A DNA stretch of 64,000 nt from Mycolicibacterium mageritense (GCF_010727475.1 NZ_AP022567.1:3224001-3288000); one strand, 5' to 3'; positions 42,347-50,711 are shown, counted from the stretch's first letter. Numbers and translations are program-made. The notes: generated by a model not told the origin, from the sequence alone.

Positions 42347-42394
42347 AGACGCGTACGTACCCGAAAGTGGCGGGTTTGGGGTACGCGCGCGTCT
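42347..42394. repeat. Palindromic intergenic element, repeat family copy 2, at the IS110 junction
   Basis: AGACGCGTACGTACCC (42347-42362) and GGGTACGCGCGCGTCT (42379-42394) are complementary at 14 of 16 positions. GCTCGC follows, as in copy 1 at 36829-36904, with which it shares AGACGCG, GTACCC, GGGTAC and CGTCTGCTCGC. It lies downstream of the DUF58 gene and, before the IS insertion, lay between two convergent genes like copy 1. It is probably a bidirectional terminator. The element's left target site overlaps its first arm. Confidence 0.7.
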
Positions 42395-42423
42395 GCTCGC
42401 ACAGTGGAACTCGCGCAGTGGAA

Positions 42424-43746
42424 CTAGAGCCTGCCCGCGGCCTTCATGGCCAGATAGTGGTCGGCCAGCGCCGGGGCCAGCTCGTCCGGCACGGCGTCGA
42501 CCACGTCGACCCCGTGGCGACGCAGCCGCGACGCGATCGCGCGCCGGTCGTTGCGGGCCCGCTCGGACGCGGCCGCGTCGTAGACCCGAGCGGCGTCGGC
42601 GCGTCCGGCCGCCAACGCGTCGACGCGCGGATCGGCGACGGCCGCCACGAGCACGCGGTGGCGCGCCGACAGCTGCGGCAGCACCGTCATGAGCCCCTCG
42701 TCGAGCGCTGACGCGTTCAGATCGGTCAGCAGCACCACGAGGGCCTGGCGTTTGACCCGGCCGGTGACGGCCGCGACCAAAGCCCGCGCATCGGATTCGA
42801 CGAGCGCGGGCTGCAGCGGTGCCATGGCCGACACCAGCGCGGGCAGCAGTTCGGTGCGCGACGCCCCCCACACGCCGGCCCGGCTGACGCGGTCGAACGC
42901 CAGGAAATCGACGTGATCACCGGCCCGCGCGGCCAGCGCGGCCAGCAGCAGCGCCGCATCCATCGACCAGTCCAGCCGGGGCCAGCCGCTGGGATCGCTC
43001 GACGTGGGATCCACCCCGACGCGGCCCGCCGACGTGCGGCCCGAATCGAGCACGATCACCACGCGTCGGTCCCGTTCCGGGCGCCACGTGCGCACCACGA
43101 CGTCGGCCCGACGTGCGGTGGCGCGCCAGTCGATGGAGCGCACGTCGTCGCCGACGACATACTCACGCAGCGAGTCGAATTCGGTGCCCTGGCCGCGGAT
43201 CAGCACCGGGATGGCGCCGTCGAGTTCGCGCAGCCTCGCCAGCCGCGACGGCAGGTGCTTGCGGGACAGGAACGGCGGCAGGATCCGCACCTCGCCCGCG
43301 ATCCGGTGTGACGCCTGGCGCCCGGCCAGCCCGAGCGGGCCGATCGCGCGCACCGTCACCGCCGCCGACGACTGATCGCCACGCCGTATCGGACGCAACC
43401 GGGTGACGACGCGAAGCTCTTGTCCGGCAGGGATGTTCACGCGGTGCGCGCGGGGCTCGGCGCGCGCACTCGGCGCCCAGGCATCACGGATCAGGCCACG
43501 CACGCGGCGCCGGCCTGCGTTGTGCACGGTCAGGGTCGCGTCGACCGATTGGCCAAGCCGGGCCGTGGTGTCGCCGCTGCGGGTCAGCCGCAGCGTCTTG
43601 GTGCTGCCGGCCAGCGCGACGTCAGCGGCCACCGCGGCCACCAACAACGCCAGCAGGACCAGGAAAACCGCTGCCGGCCAAGGGGCGAACGCGATCGGCA
43701 GCGCGCCGATCAACGCGACCAGGCCGGTTCGGCCGGTGAGGACCAT
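42424..43746 (-). CDS. DUF58-domain protein (Rv3693-like)
   Basis: The protein has 440 residues from ATG 43746, which overlaps the moxR stop; longer frames run into moxR. Two N-terminal membrane helices (about 5-40) are followed by a beta-rich domain and the DUF58 motif REYVVGDDVRSIDWRATARR (about 205-224), then a VWA-like fold (VVIVLDSGRTSAG). DUF58 proteins act as adaptors for MoxR ATPases. It is the last gene of a five-gene operon (Rv3689-Rv3693 order). Confidence 0.9.
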   Translation of the reverse strand: MVLTGRTGLVALIGALPIAFAPWPAAVFLVLLALLVAAVAADVALAGSTKTLRLTRSGDTTARLGQSVDATLTVHNAGRRRVRGLIRDAWAPSARAEPRAHRVNIPAGQELRVVTRLRPIRRGDQSSAAVTVRAIGPLGLAGRQASHRIAGEVRILPPFLSRKHLPSRLARLRELDGAIPVLIRGQGTEFDSLREYVVGDDVRSIDWRATARRADVVVRTWRPERDRRVVIVLDSGRTSAGRVGVDPTSSDPSGWPRLDWSMDAALLLAALAARAGDHVDFLAFDRVSRAGVWGASRTELLPALVSAMAPLQPALVESDARALVAAVTGRVKRQALVVLLTDLNASALDEGLMTVLPQLSARHRVLVAAVADPRVDALAAGRADAARVYDAAASERARNDRRAIASRLRRHGVDVVDAVPDELAPALADHYLAMKAAGRL

Positions 43747-44717
43747 CAGCGCGGGACCGGCACGGCCGCCAGGATGCCGTCGAGGACACCGTCGGCCGTG
43801 GCGCCCTCGAGCTCGGCCTCGGGCCGCAACGCCACACGATGCCGCAGCGTCGACCGTGCCATGGCCTTGACGTCGTCGGGCGTCACGTAGTTGCGGCCCG
43901 AAAGCCACGCCCACGACCGCGCGGTGCCCAGCAGCGCGGTCGCGCCGCGCGGTGACACCCCGAGCTGCAGCGACGGCGAATGCCGGGTGGCTCCGACGAT
44001 GTCGACGATGTAGCCGAGCACTTCTTCGCCGACCAGCACCTGCGCGACCGCGGCACGCCCCGCCGCGAGCTCGGCCGCACCCGCCACGGGCTGCACGGCC
44101 GAAAGGTCACGCGGGTCGAAGCCGTGTGCGTGACGGGAAAGGATCGCGATCTCCTGGTCTCGCGGCGGCAGCGGCACAGTGAGTTTGAGCAGGAAGCGGT
44201 CGAGCTGGGCTTCCGGCAGCTGATAGGTGCCCTCGTACTCGATGGGGTTCTGCGTGGCCGCGACGATGAACGGGTCGGGCAGTGGCCGTGGCTTGCCGTC
44301 GACGCTGACCTGCCGCTCCTCCATGGCCTCGAGCAACGCGGCCTGGGTCTTTGGCGGCGTCCGGTTGATCTCGTCGGCGAGCAGCAGGTTGGTGAACACG
44401 GGCCCGGACCGGAACTCGAATTCGGCTGTGCGCGCGTCATAGACCAGCGATCCGGTGACATCGCCCGGCATGAGGTCGGGCGTGAACTGTACGCGTTTGA
44501 AGTCCAGTTGCAGCGCCGCGGCCAACGTCCGCACCAGCAGGGTCTTGGCGACGCCGGGTACCCCTTCGAGGAGCACGTGGCCGCGGCACAACAGCGCGAT
44601 CACCAGGCCGCTGACCACCGCGTCCTGACCGACCACCGCTTTGGCGATCTCATTGCGCAAGGACAGCAACGCGTTTCGCGCGGCGTCGGGTTCCACTGGA
44701 TACGCGGCGTAAGTCAC
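43746..44717 (-). CDS. moxR2: MoxR-family AAA+ ATPase (Rv3692, moxR2-like)
   Basis: A protein of 323 residues. Walker A lies in VLLEGVPGVAKTLLV (about 52-66), with GVPGVAKT in place of the standard GxxGxGKT, as is normal for MoxR proper. Walker B is LLLADEINRTPPKTQ (about 112-126). ATQNPIEYEGTYQLPEAQLDRF is the MoxR family signature. It is distinct from the MoxR at 13799, which keeps a canonical Walker A. It is coupled to DUF58 downstream and overlaps DUF4350 upstream by four bases. It is thought to act as a chaperone for a membrane-side partner. Confidence 0.94.
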   Translation of the reverse strand: MTYAAYPVEPDAARNALLSLRNEIAKAVVGQDAVVSGLVIALLCRGHVLLEGVPGVAKTLLVRTLAAALQLDFKRVQFTPDLMPGDVTGSLVYDARTAEFEFRSGPVFTNLLLADEINRTPPKTQAALLEAMEERQVSVDGKPRPLPDPFIVAATQNPIEYEGTYQLPEAQLDRFLLKLTVPLPPRDQEIAILSRHAHGFDPRDLSAVQPVAGAAELAAGRAAVAQVLVGEEVLGYIVDIVGATRHSPSLQLGVSPRGATALLGTARSWAWLSGRNYVTPDDVKAMARSTLRHRVALRPEAELEGATADGVLDGILAAVPVPR

Positions 44718-45826
44718 GACTGTGCGACCTGCCTTTCGATGTCGTCGAGTTGATGGGCGAGGCTGACTAGATCGGAATCGGTCGCAGGCGGCGGCCCGAA
44801 CAGCATGTGCGTCGTCGCGCCGATGTCAGTGCCGGAGCGCGCCGCGACAGCAGCGGCGATCGCGTCGGGTGCAGCGGCCGACGTGAGGCCGAGGCGCGGC
44901 AGCAGCCGCTGCAGGGTTGCCGTACGCAACGCATCGGCAGCCCGGTCACGGGCCCGGTGCGAACGGTACAGGCGGCCGCGTCCCTCAACGGTTTCCGACG
45001 CGCGGACCACGACGGGCAGCGACTCGGCGACCAGCGGCCCGAGGCGGCGGGCCTGCCACACCGCGACCAGCACGACAACGACGCACAGCCACAGCACGAG
45101 CCAGCGGACCTGATCGGGCAGCAGGTCGGACAGTGTTGCATCACCCGTGGATTCGCCCTCGTACCGCTGCGGCGCGTACCAGATCACGGTGGGTCGGGCG
45201 CCGGCCAGATTCATCGCGAGCGCGGCGTTGCCCTGTTTGAGCAGACCGGAGTTCGACATGAACTCGGCGGTGCCGACGACGGTGACCGTCCGCGGTCCGT
45301 CGGTGTAACGCACCACGGCGCCGTCGTAGCAGCGGGTCACCGGGGTGCTCCCGGCGGCTTCGAACGTGTCGGTGAAATCCAGCTCGGCGTCTCCGGCCCG
45401 GGTGGCCGCAGGCAGGTCGCAATCCGGTCGGCCGCCGCCGAACGCGCTGGCCCCGCTCTGCCGGATCTCGGGTGCGAGCGCCTCCCTGGTCTTGGCGACC
45501 GGGCTGATCAGCAGCAGATCGCCTGGGGTGTCGGCCAATTGAACCAGCCGGTCGCCCGCGGGCAGATACATGGTCTGGGCCACCACGAGCAGCCGGTCAG
45601 GACGCGCCGCGCGGCGCACATCGCCGATGGTGTCGGCCTCGATCACCTCGACGCCGTGGTCGCGCAACAAGGAGACCAGGGCGCGGGCCCCTTCGGGCGA
45701 CGTCGCCTCGGGATCCATCGCGCCCCCGGGGCGCGGGGCCGTGAGGTACGTGCTGACCGCGGCCACCGCAACGATCACGACGAGCGCGAGCACCACCCAG
45801 CGCGCGGTGCGCAGACGTTGTTTCAT
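44714..45826 (-). CDS. DUF4350 membrane protein (Rv3691-like)
   Basis: A protein of 370 residues. One membrane helix is at about 9-29. The extracytoplasmic DUF4350 domain follows, with DPEATSPEGARALVSLLRDHGVEV, and a second helix is at about 238-257. A short cytosolic tail ends the protein. DUF4350 resembles a glutamine-amidotransferase-like fold without catalytic residues. It overlaps both neighbours by four bases, so it is translationally coupled in the DUF4129-DUF4350-MoxR-DUF58 order. Confidence 0.88.
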   Translation of the reverse strand: MKQRLRTARWVVLALVVIVAVAAVSTYLTAPRPGGAMDPEATSPEGARALVSLLRDHGVEVIEADTIGDVRRAARPDRLLVVAQTMYLPAGDRLVQLADTPGDLLLISPVAKTREALAPEIRQSGASAFGGGRPDCDLPAATRAGDAELDFTDTFEAAGSTPVTRCYDGAVVRYTDGPRTVTVVGTAEFMSNSGLLKQGNAALAMNLAGARPTVIWYAPQRYEGESTGDATLSDLLPDQVRWLVLWLCVVVVLVAVWQARRLGPLVAESLPVVVRASETVEGRGRLYRSHRARDRAADALRTATLQRLLPRLGLTSAAAPDAIAAAVAARSGTDIGATTHMLFGPPPATDSDLVSLAHQLDDIERQVAQS

Positions 45827-46476
45827 CGCACCTGCGCCCAGCCGTCGACGGTGGCGGGTGCGGCCGCTGCGTCGCTCGCGGTGGCGCCGCGGTGGCGCAG
45901 CCGGTTGTCGAGCTCGACGATGCCGCGGTACGCCGGTTCGTCGCCCGGCCGCTCACCGTAGGTGACGTCGTTGAAACTGTCTGCCGCCCTGGCGAGTTCA
46001 CGCGTCAGATCGGGCAGGACCGCTGCGGCGTCCCGCGCGAGCTCCGTCGCGGTACGCCCGGGGTTGGGACCGAGAACCTCGGCCTCCTCGAGGTGTCGGG
46101 CCACCGCACGCAGCCGGTGCCGGATCGCCGCGGCCCAATTGCCCGCTGCCGCATACTGTTCGGCGGTGGCCCGGTGCTCGGCCGCACTGAGCTCATGGGT
46201 GTCGAACAGCGAGTAGCTGTCGTCGCGCTGCGTGCGCATGGTGCGCCGCGCGACGCGCACGGCGACCACCACGGCGACCACCGCCACGATGGCCAGCACC
46301 GTGAGCGTGAGCCAACCGCCGGGGAACGACGAACCCGCCGACGCCACCCGGTACAGCAGATGGTTGAACCAGTCGCTGAACTGGTCCATGGCCGAAGCCC
46401 GGGGATAGATCGGCTTTCCGAGTTCGTTCTGGGCCGCATCGTGGGCGGCGTCGCGGTCGATGTCTATCGTCGTCAC
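45823..46476 (-). CDS. DUF4129 membrane protein (Rv3690-like)
   Basis: A protein of 217 residues. One membrane helix is at about 57-77. The C-terminal DUF4129 region (about 120-185) has RLRAVARHLEEAEVLGPNPGRTATELARDAA, the family signature. It is often found fused to or beside transglutaminase/DUF58/MoxR genes and probably belongs to their membrane complex. It is coupled to the DUF4350 gene, and one base separates it from the gene upstream. Confidence 0.87.
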   Translation of the reverse strand: MTTIDIDRDAAHDAAQNELGKPIYPRASAMDQFSDWFNHLLYRVASAGSSFPGGWLTLTVLAIVAVVAVVVAVRVARRTMRTQRDDSYSLFDTHELSAAEHRATAEQYAAAGNWAAAIRHRLRAVARHLEEAEVLGPNPGRTATELARDAAAVLPDLTRELARAADSFNDVTYGERPGDEPAYRGIVELDNRLRHRGATASDAAAAPATVDGWAQVR

Positions 46477-46477
46477 C

Positions 46478-47656
46478 TCACTGGCGCCGCGTGAGCCACA
46501 GCTGATCCGTCGATTCGGCCGACCCGGCCGCGCCGGTCCGCAGCACGAGGTCGAACGCCTCGGCCCGGATCCGCCGGTCGGTGTACAGCAATACCGTGAC
46601 GCCTGCGGTGAATGGTGCCGTGACGATCTGGCCGATCGCGGAACCGATCGCCATGAGTGTCAGGCCGACGAACATCAGCGTGCCCGGGGTCGTGGCCATC
46701 AGGTTCCCGGCGATGCTGAACGGCATCCCGACGGCACCGGCCAGCAGCGCGGCGAGCAGCGACGCAAGCAGCCAAATGCCCAGTACGCGCCAGAAATCGT
46801 TTTTCACCAACGCGAATGACCGTGCAATGGCGGCGAATATGTCGAGTTGCTCGAGCACGATCAGGGACGGCGCGAACAGCAGCACGACCGACAGGTAGAT
46901 CAGGCCCACGAAAGCCGCGAGCACCAGGATCGCGCCGATCATGAAGGCCGCGACCCCACCGCCGACGCTGCCTGCGGCGACGATGGCCAGCGCGATCACG
47001 CCACCGACCAACACGACGGCCAGCATCTCGAGGGCCGTGAGCCCCAGCAGCGGTAGAAAACGGCTGCGCAGCCGTTCCCAGGTCTGCCCGATGGTGATCG
47101 AGCCGCCGAACACCGCGCGGCCGATCACCACGGTGAGCATGCCGCTGAGCACCACTCCGGCGAGTGCGGTGATGATGACGCTGGCGATCATTCCGCCGGA
47201 CAACGCCGTGATGGCGCCCATCGACGGCTCCTCGCCCTGCAGTCCCGAGTCGAACACGCCGAATGCGGCCAGCGGACCGATCTGCAGCAGCAGCGCGACG
47301 ATCTGCGAGATCACCACCACGATGGTCGTGAGGCCCAGCGTCGCTTTGGGATTGGCCCGGATGTAGGACACCGCGCCGTTGAAGATGTCCGACAAGGTCA
47401 GCGGCCGCAGCGGGATGACGCCCGGTTTGAGAGCCAGCGGGGCTCCGTAGCCCGGTGGTGGATAGCCGGGCGGGGGATAACCCGGAGGCGCGTAACCGTA
47501 CGGCGCATAACCGGGTGGGGGCCCGTACGGCGGGTACCCGGGCGGCGGCCCGTACCCGGGTGGCGGCGGTGCGTAACCAGGCGGGGGATAGCCCGGATTC
47601 GGCGGACCCGGCGGCGGCGGGGGATAGGGCGGAAACCCGCCGGCGTCGTGAGTCAT
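46478..47656 (-). CDS. Polytopic membrane protein with Pro/Tyr/Gly-rich N-terminus (Rv3689-like)
   Basis: The protein has 392 residues from ATG 47656 (MTHDAGGF); in-frame starts up to 47692 exist. The first 75 residues are PPPGYPPYG-type repeats, a low-complexity cytosolic tail. About six membrane helices follow in a glycerophosphodiester-phosphodiesterase-membrane-domain-like fold. LTLSDIFNGAVSYIRANPKATLGLT is typical of this actinobacterial group. It is first in the five-gene operon. Confidence 0.85.
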   Translation of the reverse strand: MTHDAGGFPPYPPPPPGPPNPGYPPPGYAPPPPGYGPPPGYPPYGPPPGYAPYGYAPPGYPPPGYPPPGYGAPLALKPGVIPLRPLTLSDIFNGAVSYIRANPKATLGLTTIVVVISQIVALLLQIGPLAAFGVFDSGLQGEEPSMGAITALSGGMIASVIITALAGVVLSGMLTVVIGRAVFGGSITIGQTWERLRSRFLPLLGLTALEMLAVVLVGGVIALAIVAAGSVGGGVAAFMIGAILVLAAFVGLIYLSVVLLFAPSLIVLEQLDIFAAIARSFALVKNDFWRVLGIWLLASLLAALLAGAVGMPFSIAGNLMATTPGTLMFVGLTLMAIGSAIGQIVTAPFTAGVTVLLYTDRRIRAEAFDLVLRTGAAGSAESTDQLWLTRRQ

Positions 47657-47730
47657 GTTCCCCATCCTGTCCATGACCGCGGAAATTGACAACGTCGCAT
47701 GCCGTCGCGGTGCACGACTACCGTGACAGG

Positions 47731-48396
47731 ATGCCGACCGAGATCATTGTGCGCGGCTCGTTTTCCGCGCGGCGACCGCCCGAGCGCGGGACCGTCAACG
47801 CCACCGTGTCGCACGAAGGCCCGGCCATGGAACCCGTGTACCGGCGAGTGGTCCAGGATCTCGAAGCGCTCACGGGCTCGATCGAGCCGATGTCCGACAC
47901 CGGCCGAGGCCCCGTCGTCAAGTGGTCCACCGATCAGCTGCGCACCTGGTCGGACCGGCCGTGGAACAACGAAGGCAAACAGCTGCCGCTCGTGTACCAC
48001 GCAAGCGTCGGGATCGCGGTGACGTTCAACGACTTCACCGAGCTGTCGCGGTGGGTCGGCACGCACGTCGTCGACACCGCAGGCTTCCAGGTGGCGCACG
48101 TGGCATGGGAACTCACCGACGACCACCACGACGCGCTCGTCCGCGAGGTACACACCGGGGCGGTGCACGACGCCGTGGCCCGGGCCCAGCGCTACGCCGA
48201 CGCGCTGGGCCTCGGTGCGGTGCGGCCCATGGCGATCGCCGACGCCGGGATGCTCGGCCAGGGGCAACCGGCTGACGCCCCGGTCGCCCCGCGGGCCATG
48301 GCGATGAAGGCCGGCGCACCGCAGATCGAGCTGGCGCCTGCCGACATCGAGGTGACGGTATCGGTGGATGCGCGGTTTCACGCCGGTGCCGCCTGA
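47731..48396 (+). CDS. SIMPL (DUF541) domain protein
   Basis: The protein has 221 residues from ATG 47731 (MPTEIIVRGS). It shows the SIMPL pattern: an N-terminal strand EIIVRGSFSARRPPERGTVNATV, then a C-terminal helix AVARAQRYADALGLGAVRPMAIADAG and the closing IELAPADIEVTVSVDARF. Unlike most family members it has no signal peptide, so it is probably cytosolic. The function is unknown. It is divergent from the membrane-protein operon. Confidence 0.8.
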   Translation: MPTEIIVRGSFSARRPPERGTVNATVSHEGPAMEPVYRRVVQDLEALTGSIEPMSDTGRGPVVKWSTDQLRTWSDRPWNNEGKQLPLVYHASVGIAVTFNDFTELSRWVGTHVVDTAGFQVAHVAWELTDDHHDALVREVHTGAVHDAVARAQRYADALGLGAVRPMAIADAGMLGQGQPADAPVAPRAMAMKAGAPQIELAPADIEVTVSVDARFHAGAA

Positions 48397-48417
48397 CGTG
48401 CGGCGTAGGTTTGCGCT

Positions 48418-48882
48418 ATGGCCGAGCTGAAGGACAAGCTGCGTACCGACCTCACCGGGGCGATGAAGTCCCAGGACAAGCTGCGCACCGCCACGCTGCG
48501 AATGATGTTGGCCGCCATCCAGACCGAGGAGGTCTCGGGCAAGCAGGCGCGTGAGCTGTCCGACGCCGAGGTGGTCGCGGTGCTGGCCCGGGAATCCAAG
48601 AAGCGCGGTGAGGCCGCCGAGATCTACACGCAGAACGGACGCGGCGAGCTGGCCGCCAACGAGCATGCCGAGGCGCGCGTCATCGACGAGTACCTGCCCA
48701 CGCCGCTGACGGACGCCGAATTGGCCGATGTCGCAGACACCGCGATCGCGCAGGTGGCCGAGGATCTGGGAGAACGGCCGAGCATGCGCCAGATGGGCCA
48801 GGTGATGAAGGTCGCGACGGCCATTGCCGCGGGCAAAGCCGACGGCGCGCGGCTGTCGGCGGCGGTGAAGGCGCGGCTTTAG
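48418..48882 (+). CDS. GatB/YqeY-domain protein (Rv3688c-like)
   Basis: A protein of 154 residues. The YqeY fold starts with LKDKLRTDLTGAMKSQDKLRTATLRMMLAAI and has EARVIDEYLPTPLTDAELADV and PSMRQMGQVMKV as family marks. It resembles the tRNA-binding tail of the GatB amidotransferase, but no amidotransferase activity is proven for the stand-alone form. It follows the SIMPL gene by 21 bases on the same strand. Confidence 0.93.
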   Translation: MAELKDKLRTDLTGAMKSQDKLRTATLRMMLAAIQTEEVSGKQARELSDAEVVAVLARESKKRGEAAEIYTQNGRGELAANEHAEARVIDEYLPTPLTDAELADVADTAIAQVAEDLGERPSMRQMGQVMKVATAIAAGKADGARLSAAVKARL

Positions 48883-48918
48883 AGTTTGATGCCGCTCGCG
48901 GCCGGGAATTCAGCGGGC

Positions 48919-49059
48919 ATGCCACGTGGACGAGGCATCAACGACGAAGAACATGCCGACAAGTACGACGACGGCGAGCATGGTCGCGATCCGGACTATC
49001 CGCGGGACACACCGGATGTTCCCGACCCGCCCGATGCCGAGCAGGAGCCGCCGGACTGA
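48919..49059 (+). CDS. Small acidic hypothetical protein
   Basis: A 46-residue frame (MPRGRGINDEEHADKYDDG...) is rich in Asp, Glu, Pro and His and looks disordered. It starts 36 bases after the YqeY stop. A purine-rich GGGAATTCAGCGGG lies upstream but is not a strong ribosome site. It ends five bases before the convergent three-helix gene. The composition with one basic start and many acidic codons is unlike chance reading of non-coding DNA, but I recognise no family. Confidence 0.45.
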   Translation: MPRGRGINDEEHADKYDDGEHGRDPDYPRDTPDVPDPPDAEQEPPD

Positions 49060-49063
49060 GGGC

Positions 49064-49285
49064 CTAAGTGGTCGCCAGCTGCGCTGCGCCGAGCTGCTGT
49101 TCCAGCTCTGAGCGGACTCGGCGTTCCACGAGCAACGGGACGAAATCGCGGATGATGCTGTGCTCGAAGCGCGTGTGCGCCGTGATCACCGCGTCCGAAA
49201 CCAGGTCGCGGGGCAGGTCGGTGAAGCGTTGCGCCAATCGATCCTCGACGTCGGCCACCAACTCCTTTTCACTTTTTCCGAGCAT
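49064..49285 (-). CDS. Three-helix bundle dimerisation domain protein
   Basis: A 73-residue helical protein (MLGKSEKELVADVEDRLAQRF, then LPRDLVSDAVITAHTRFEHS, then LVERRVRSELEQQL). The three amphipathic helices match a small family common in mycobacteria and known only as a three-helix bundle dimerisation domain. The function is unknown. Confidence 0.75.
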   Translation of the reverse strand: MLGKSEKELVADVEDRLAQRFTDLPRDLVSDAVITAHTRFEHSIIRDFVPLLVERRVRSELEQQLGAAQLATT

Positions 49286-49362
49286 GCAAAGAATTGTCTG
49301 ACCTGGCGGTTGTGTGCGTCAACGCGCGTTTCCTCACACAGCTCGACAGGTGTCAACGCAGA

Positions 49363-50157
49363 TCACATGCGCCAGAGCGCTTCCTGCGTGGTGCTCGCGA
49401 TCAACGTCCCGTCGGCAGCGTAGAGCGAGCCGACCGCAAGCCCACGTGAATCGTTGTGGTTGACCGAGCGGACCTCGTACCGGTGCCAGCCGTCGGGCCG
49501 GAACGGCCGGTGAAACCAGATCGAGTGGTCGAGGCTCGCGGCGAAGCCGAGGTCTGACCGCAGCGGGATGTGCGGCGGTAAGGCGGCGGGCACCGGCCCG
49601 AGGTCCGACAAGAACGTCAGGGTGCACGCCCGGACCAGCGGATCGTCTTCGATCGGTGTGCTCGCCCGGATCCAGAACGGCGGCAGCGCGAATTCCGACG
49701 TGTCATGGCCCATGGTGCGCAGCTCGAACCAGCCCCCGAAATCGAGCACCGAGTCTTTCGGGACCGCTGCGTCGAATTCGAGGTTGGGCGCGACATCGGG
49801 ATACCAGTCGGCGCCGGGTTCGGGATGGTGGAACGACGCGATCATCTCCAGGATCACCGCACCGTCCTGGATCGCCGTGACCCGCCGGTTGGCGAATGCG
49901 CGGCCGTCGCGCGTCCGGTCGACGTGGAATTCGACGTCGGCGTCGTACCGGCCACCCCGCACGAAATACGCGTGCAACGACTGCGGCAGCTTGCCGTCGT
50001 CGACGGTCGCGCCCGCCGCGGCGAGCGACTGGGCGGCGATCAACCCACCGAAGAGCCGCTGGACGGCACCGCGGCGGGGCTCGCGGATCCGGAACACATC
50101 GCCGTCACGATCGAAGCGCAGCAGCCGGGCGATCCAGCTTGTGGTGGAGGTCGTCAT
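49363..50157 (-). CDS. tesB: Acyl-CoA thioesterase II (TesB-type)
   Basis: It hydrolyses acyl-CoA to fatty acid and CoA. The protein has 264 residues, a double hotdog. VFRIREPRRGAVQRLFGGLIAAQSLAAA is the family N-terminus. The catalytic Asp is probably in LDHSIWFHRPF (DHS motif), with FVRGGRYDADVEF and GLAVGSLYAADGTLIASTTQE typical of TesB. It stands alone on the minus strand, 36 bases after the SRPBCC gene. Confidence 0.9.
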   Translation of the reverse strand: MTTSTTSWIARLLRFDRDGDVFRIREPRRGAVQRLFGGLIAAQSLAAAGATVDDGKLPQSLHAYFVRGGRYDADVEFHVDRTRDGRAFANRRVTAIQDGAVILEMIASFHHPEPGADWYPDVAPNLEFDAAVPKDSVLDFGGWFELRTMGHDTSEFALPPFWIRASTPIEDDPLVRACTLTFLSDLGPVPAALPPHIPLRSDLGFAASLDHSIWFHRPFRPDGWHRYEVRSVNHNDSRGLAVGSLYAADGTLIASTTQEALWRM

Positions 50158-50193
50158 CGACCTGACGCTATCAACCGCTTGGTTGGGCTCGTG

Positions 50194-50691
50194 TCAGGCC
50201 TGCTTGGCGAAGTACCGCTGACCATCCGAGGCCAGCCGCCCGAACGTGGCCTTGACCACCGGGGTCAACGCCTTGAACGGCAGCGCGAACAGGGGGTGCG
50301 GCTCGATCGCCACGATCCAGGTGAACTGGGTCTCGCCTTCGCCTGCGGGTTCGATCAGATAGTCCTCGGCGAACCGGCGCAGCGCCGGGATGGTCCCGTA
50401 GTCGACGGAGAACGAGTACCGGCGACCGTCCTCCCACCGGAAGAACGTCTCGTGCACGCGCGCGATCCCGGGCGCCAGGATCACCTCGCGGGAGCTGCCG
50501 ACCCCGAACGGGCGGGGCGACAGCCAGGTGACCTTCTGCACCGACGGGCCCCATGCGGCCAGCGACTCGTCGGAAGTCATCGATTCCCAGACCTTTTCCG
50601 GCGGGGCCGCAAAGCGTTTGGAGTACGTGAAGATGTGCGGCGCCGTCGTGAAGAAGCCGGCGTCTGCGGATTCCAGGTTGAACCGGGGCAT
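50194..50691 (-). CDS. SRPBCC (START-like) protein
   Basis: The protein has 165 residues from ATG 50691 (MPRFNLESA). The polyketide-cyclase/START-like fold is visible in YSKRFAAPPEKVWESMTSDESLAAWGPSV and the long C-terminal helix ALPFKALTPVVKATFGRLA. It probably binds a hydrophobic ligand. It follows the methyltransferase by 20 bases on the same strand in a TetR-methyltransferase-SRPBCC order. Confidence 0.83.
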   Translation of the reverse strand: MPRFNLESADAGFFTTAPHIFTYSKRFAAPPEKVWESMTSDESLAAWGPSVQKVTWLSPRPFGVGSSREVILAPGIARVHETFFRWEDGRRYSFSVDYGTIPALRRFAEDYLIEPAGEGETQFTWIVAIEPHPLFALPFKALTPVVKATFGRLASDGQRYFAKQA

Positions 50692-50711
50692 GCGCTGAGC
50701 ATGCCAGCTGA

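Larger units (their letters stand above)
41026..42348 (-). mobile_element. IS110-family insertion sequence (about 1.32 kb)
   Basis: The element lies between the convergent SpoIIM and DUF58 genes. Its limits are set by the CT core (AG on the plus strand), seen once at each junction: 41026-41027 and 42347-42348. There are no terminal inverted repeats, as is normal for the IS110 group. It carries one transposase on the minus strand, broken by a frameshift, and a long non-coding end (42084-42346) upstream of it. That end encodes a bridge RNA whose guide segments match both junctions, which independently supports these boundaries. The right-hand junction abuts a palindromic terminator-like repeat. 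Confidence 0.88.

Noticed and set aside
43746..43914. N-terminal extension of the DUF58 protein into moxR
   Set aside because: The extra 56 residues are Arg/Gly-rich and overlap conserved MoxR C-terminal coding. The ATG at 43746 overlaps the moxR stop as expected in this operon.
47455..47640. Tandem repeat or CRISPR-like pattern in GC-rich CCCGGG-type units
   Set aside because: The period and content follow the Pro/Tyr/Gly-rich codons of the membrane protein's N-terminus. There are no unique spacers.
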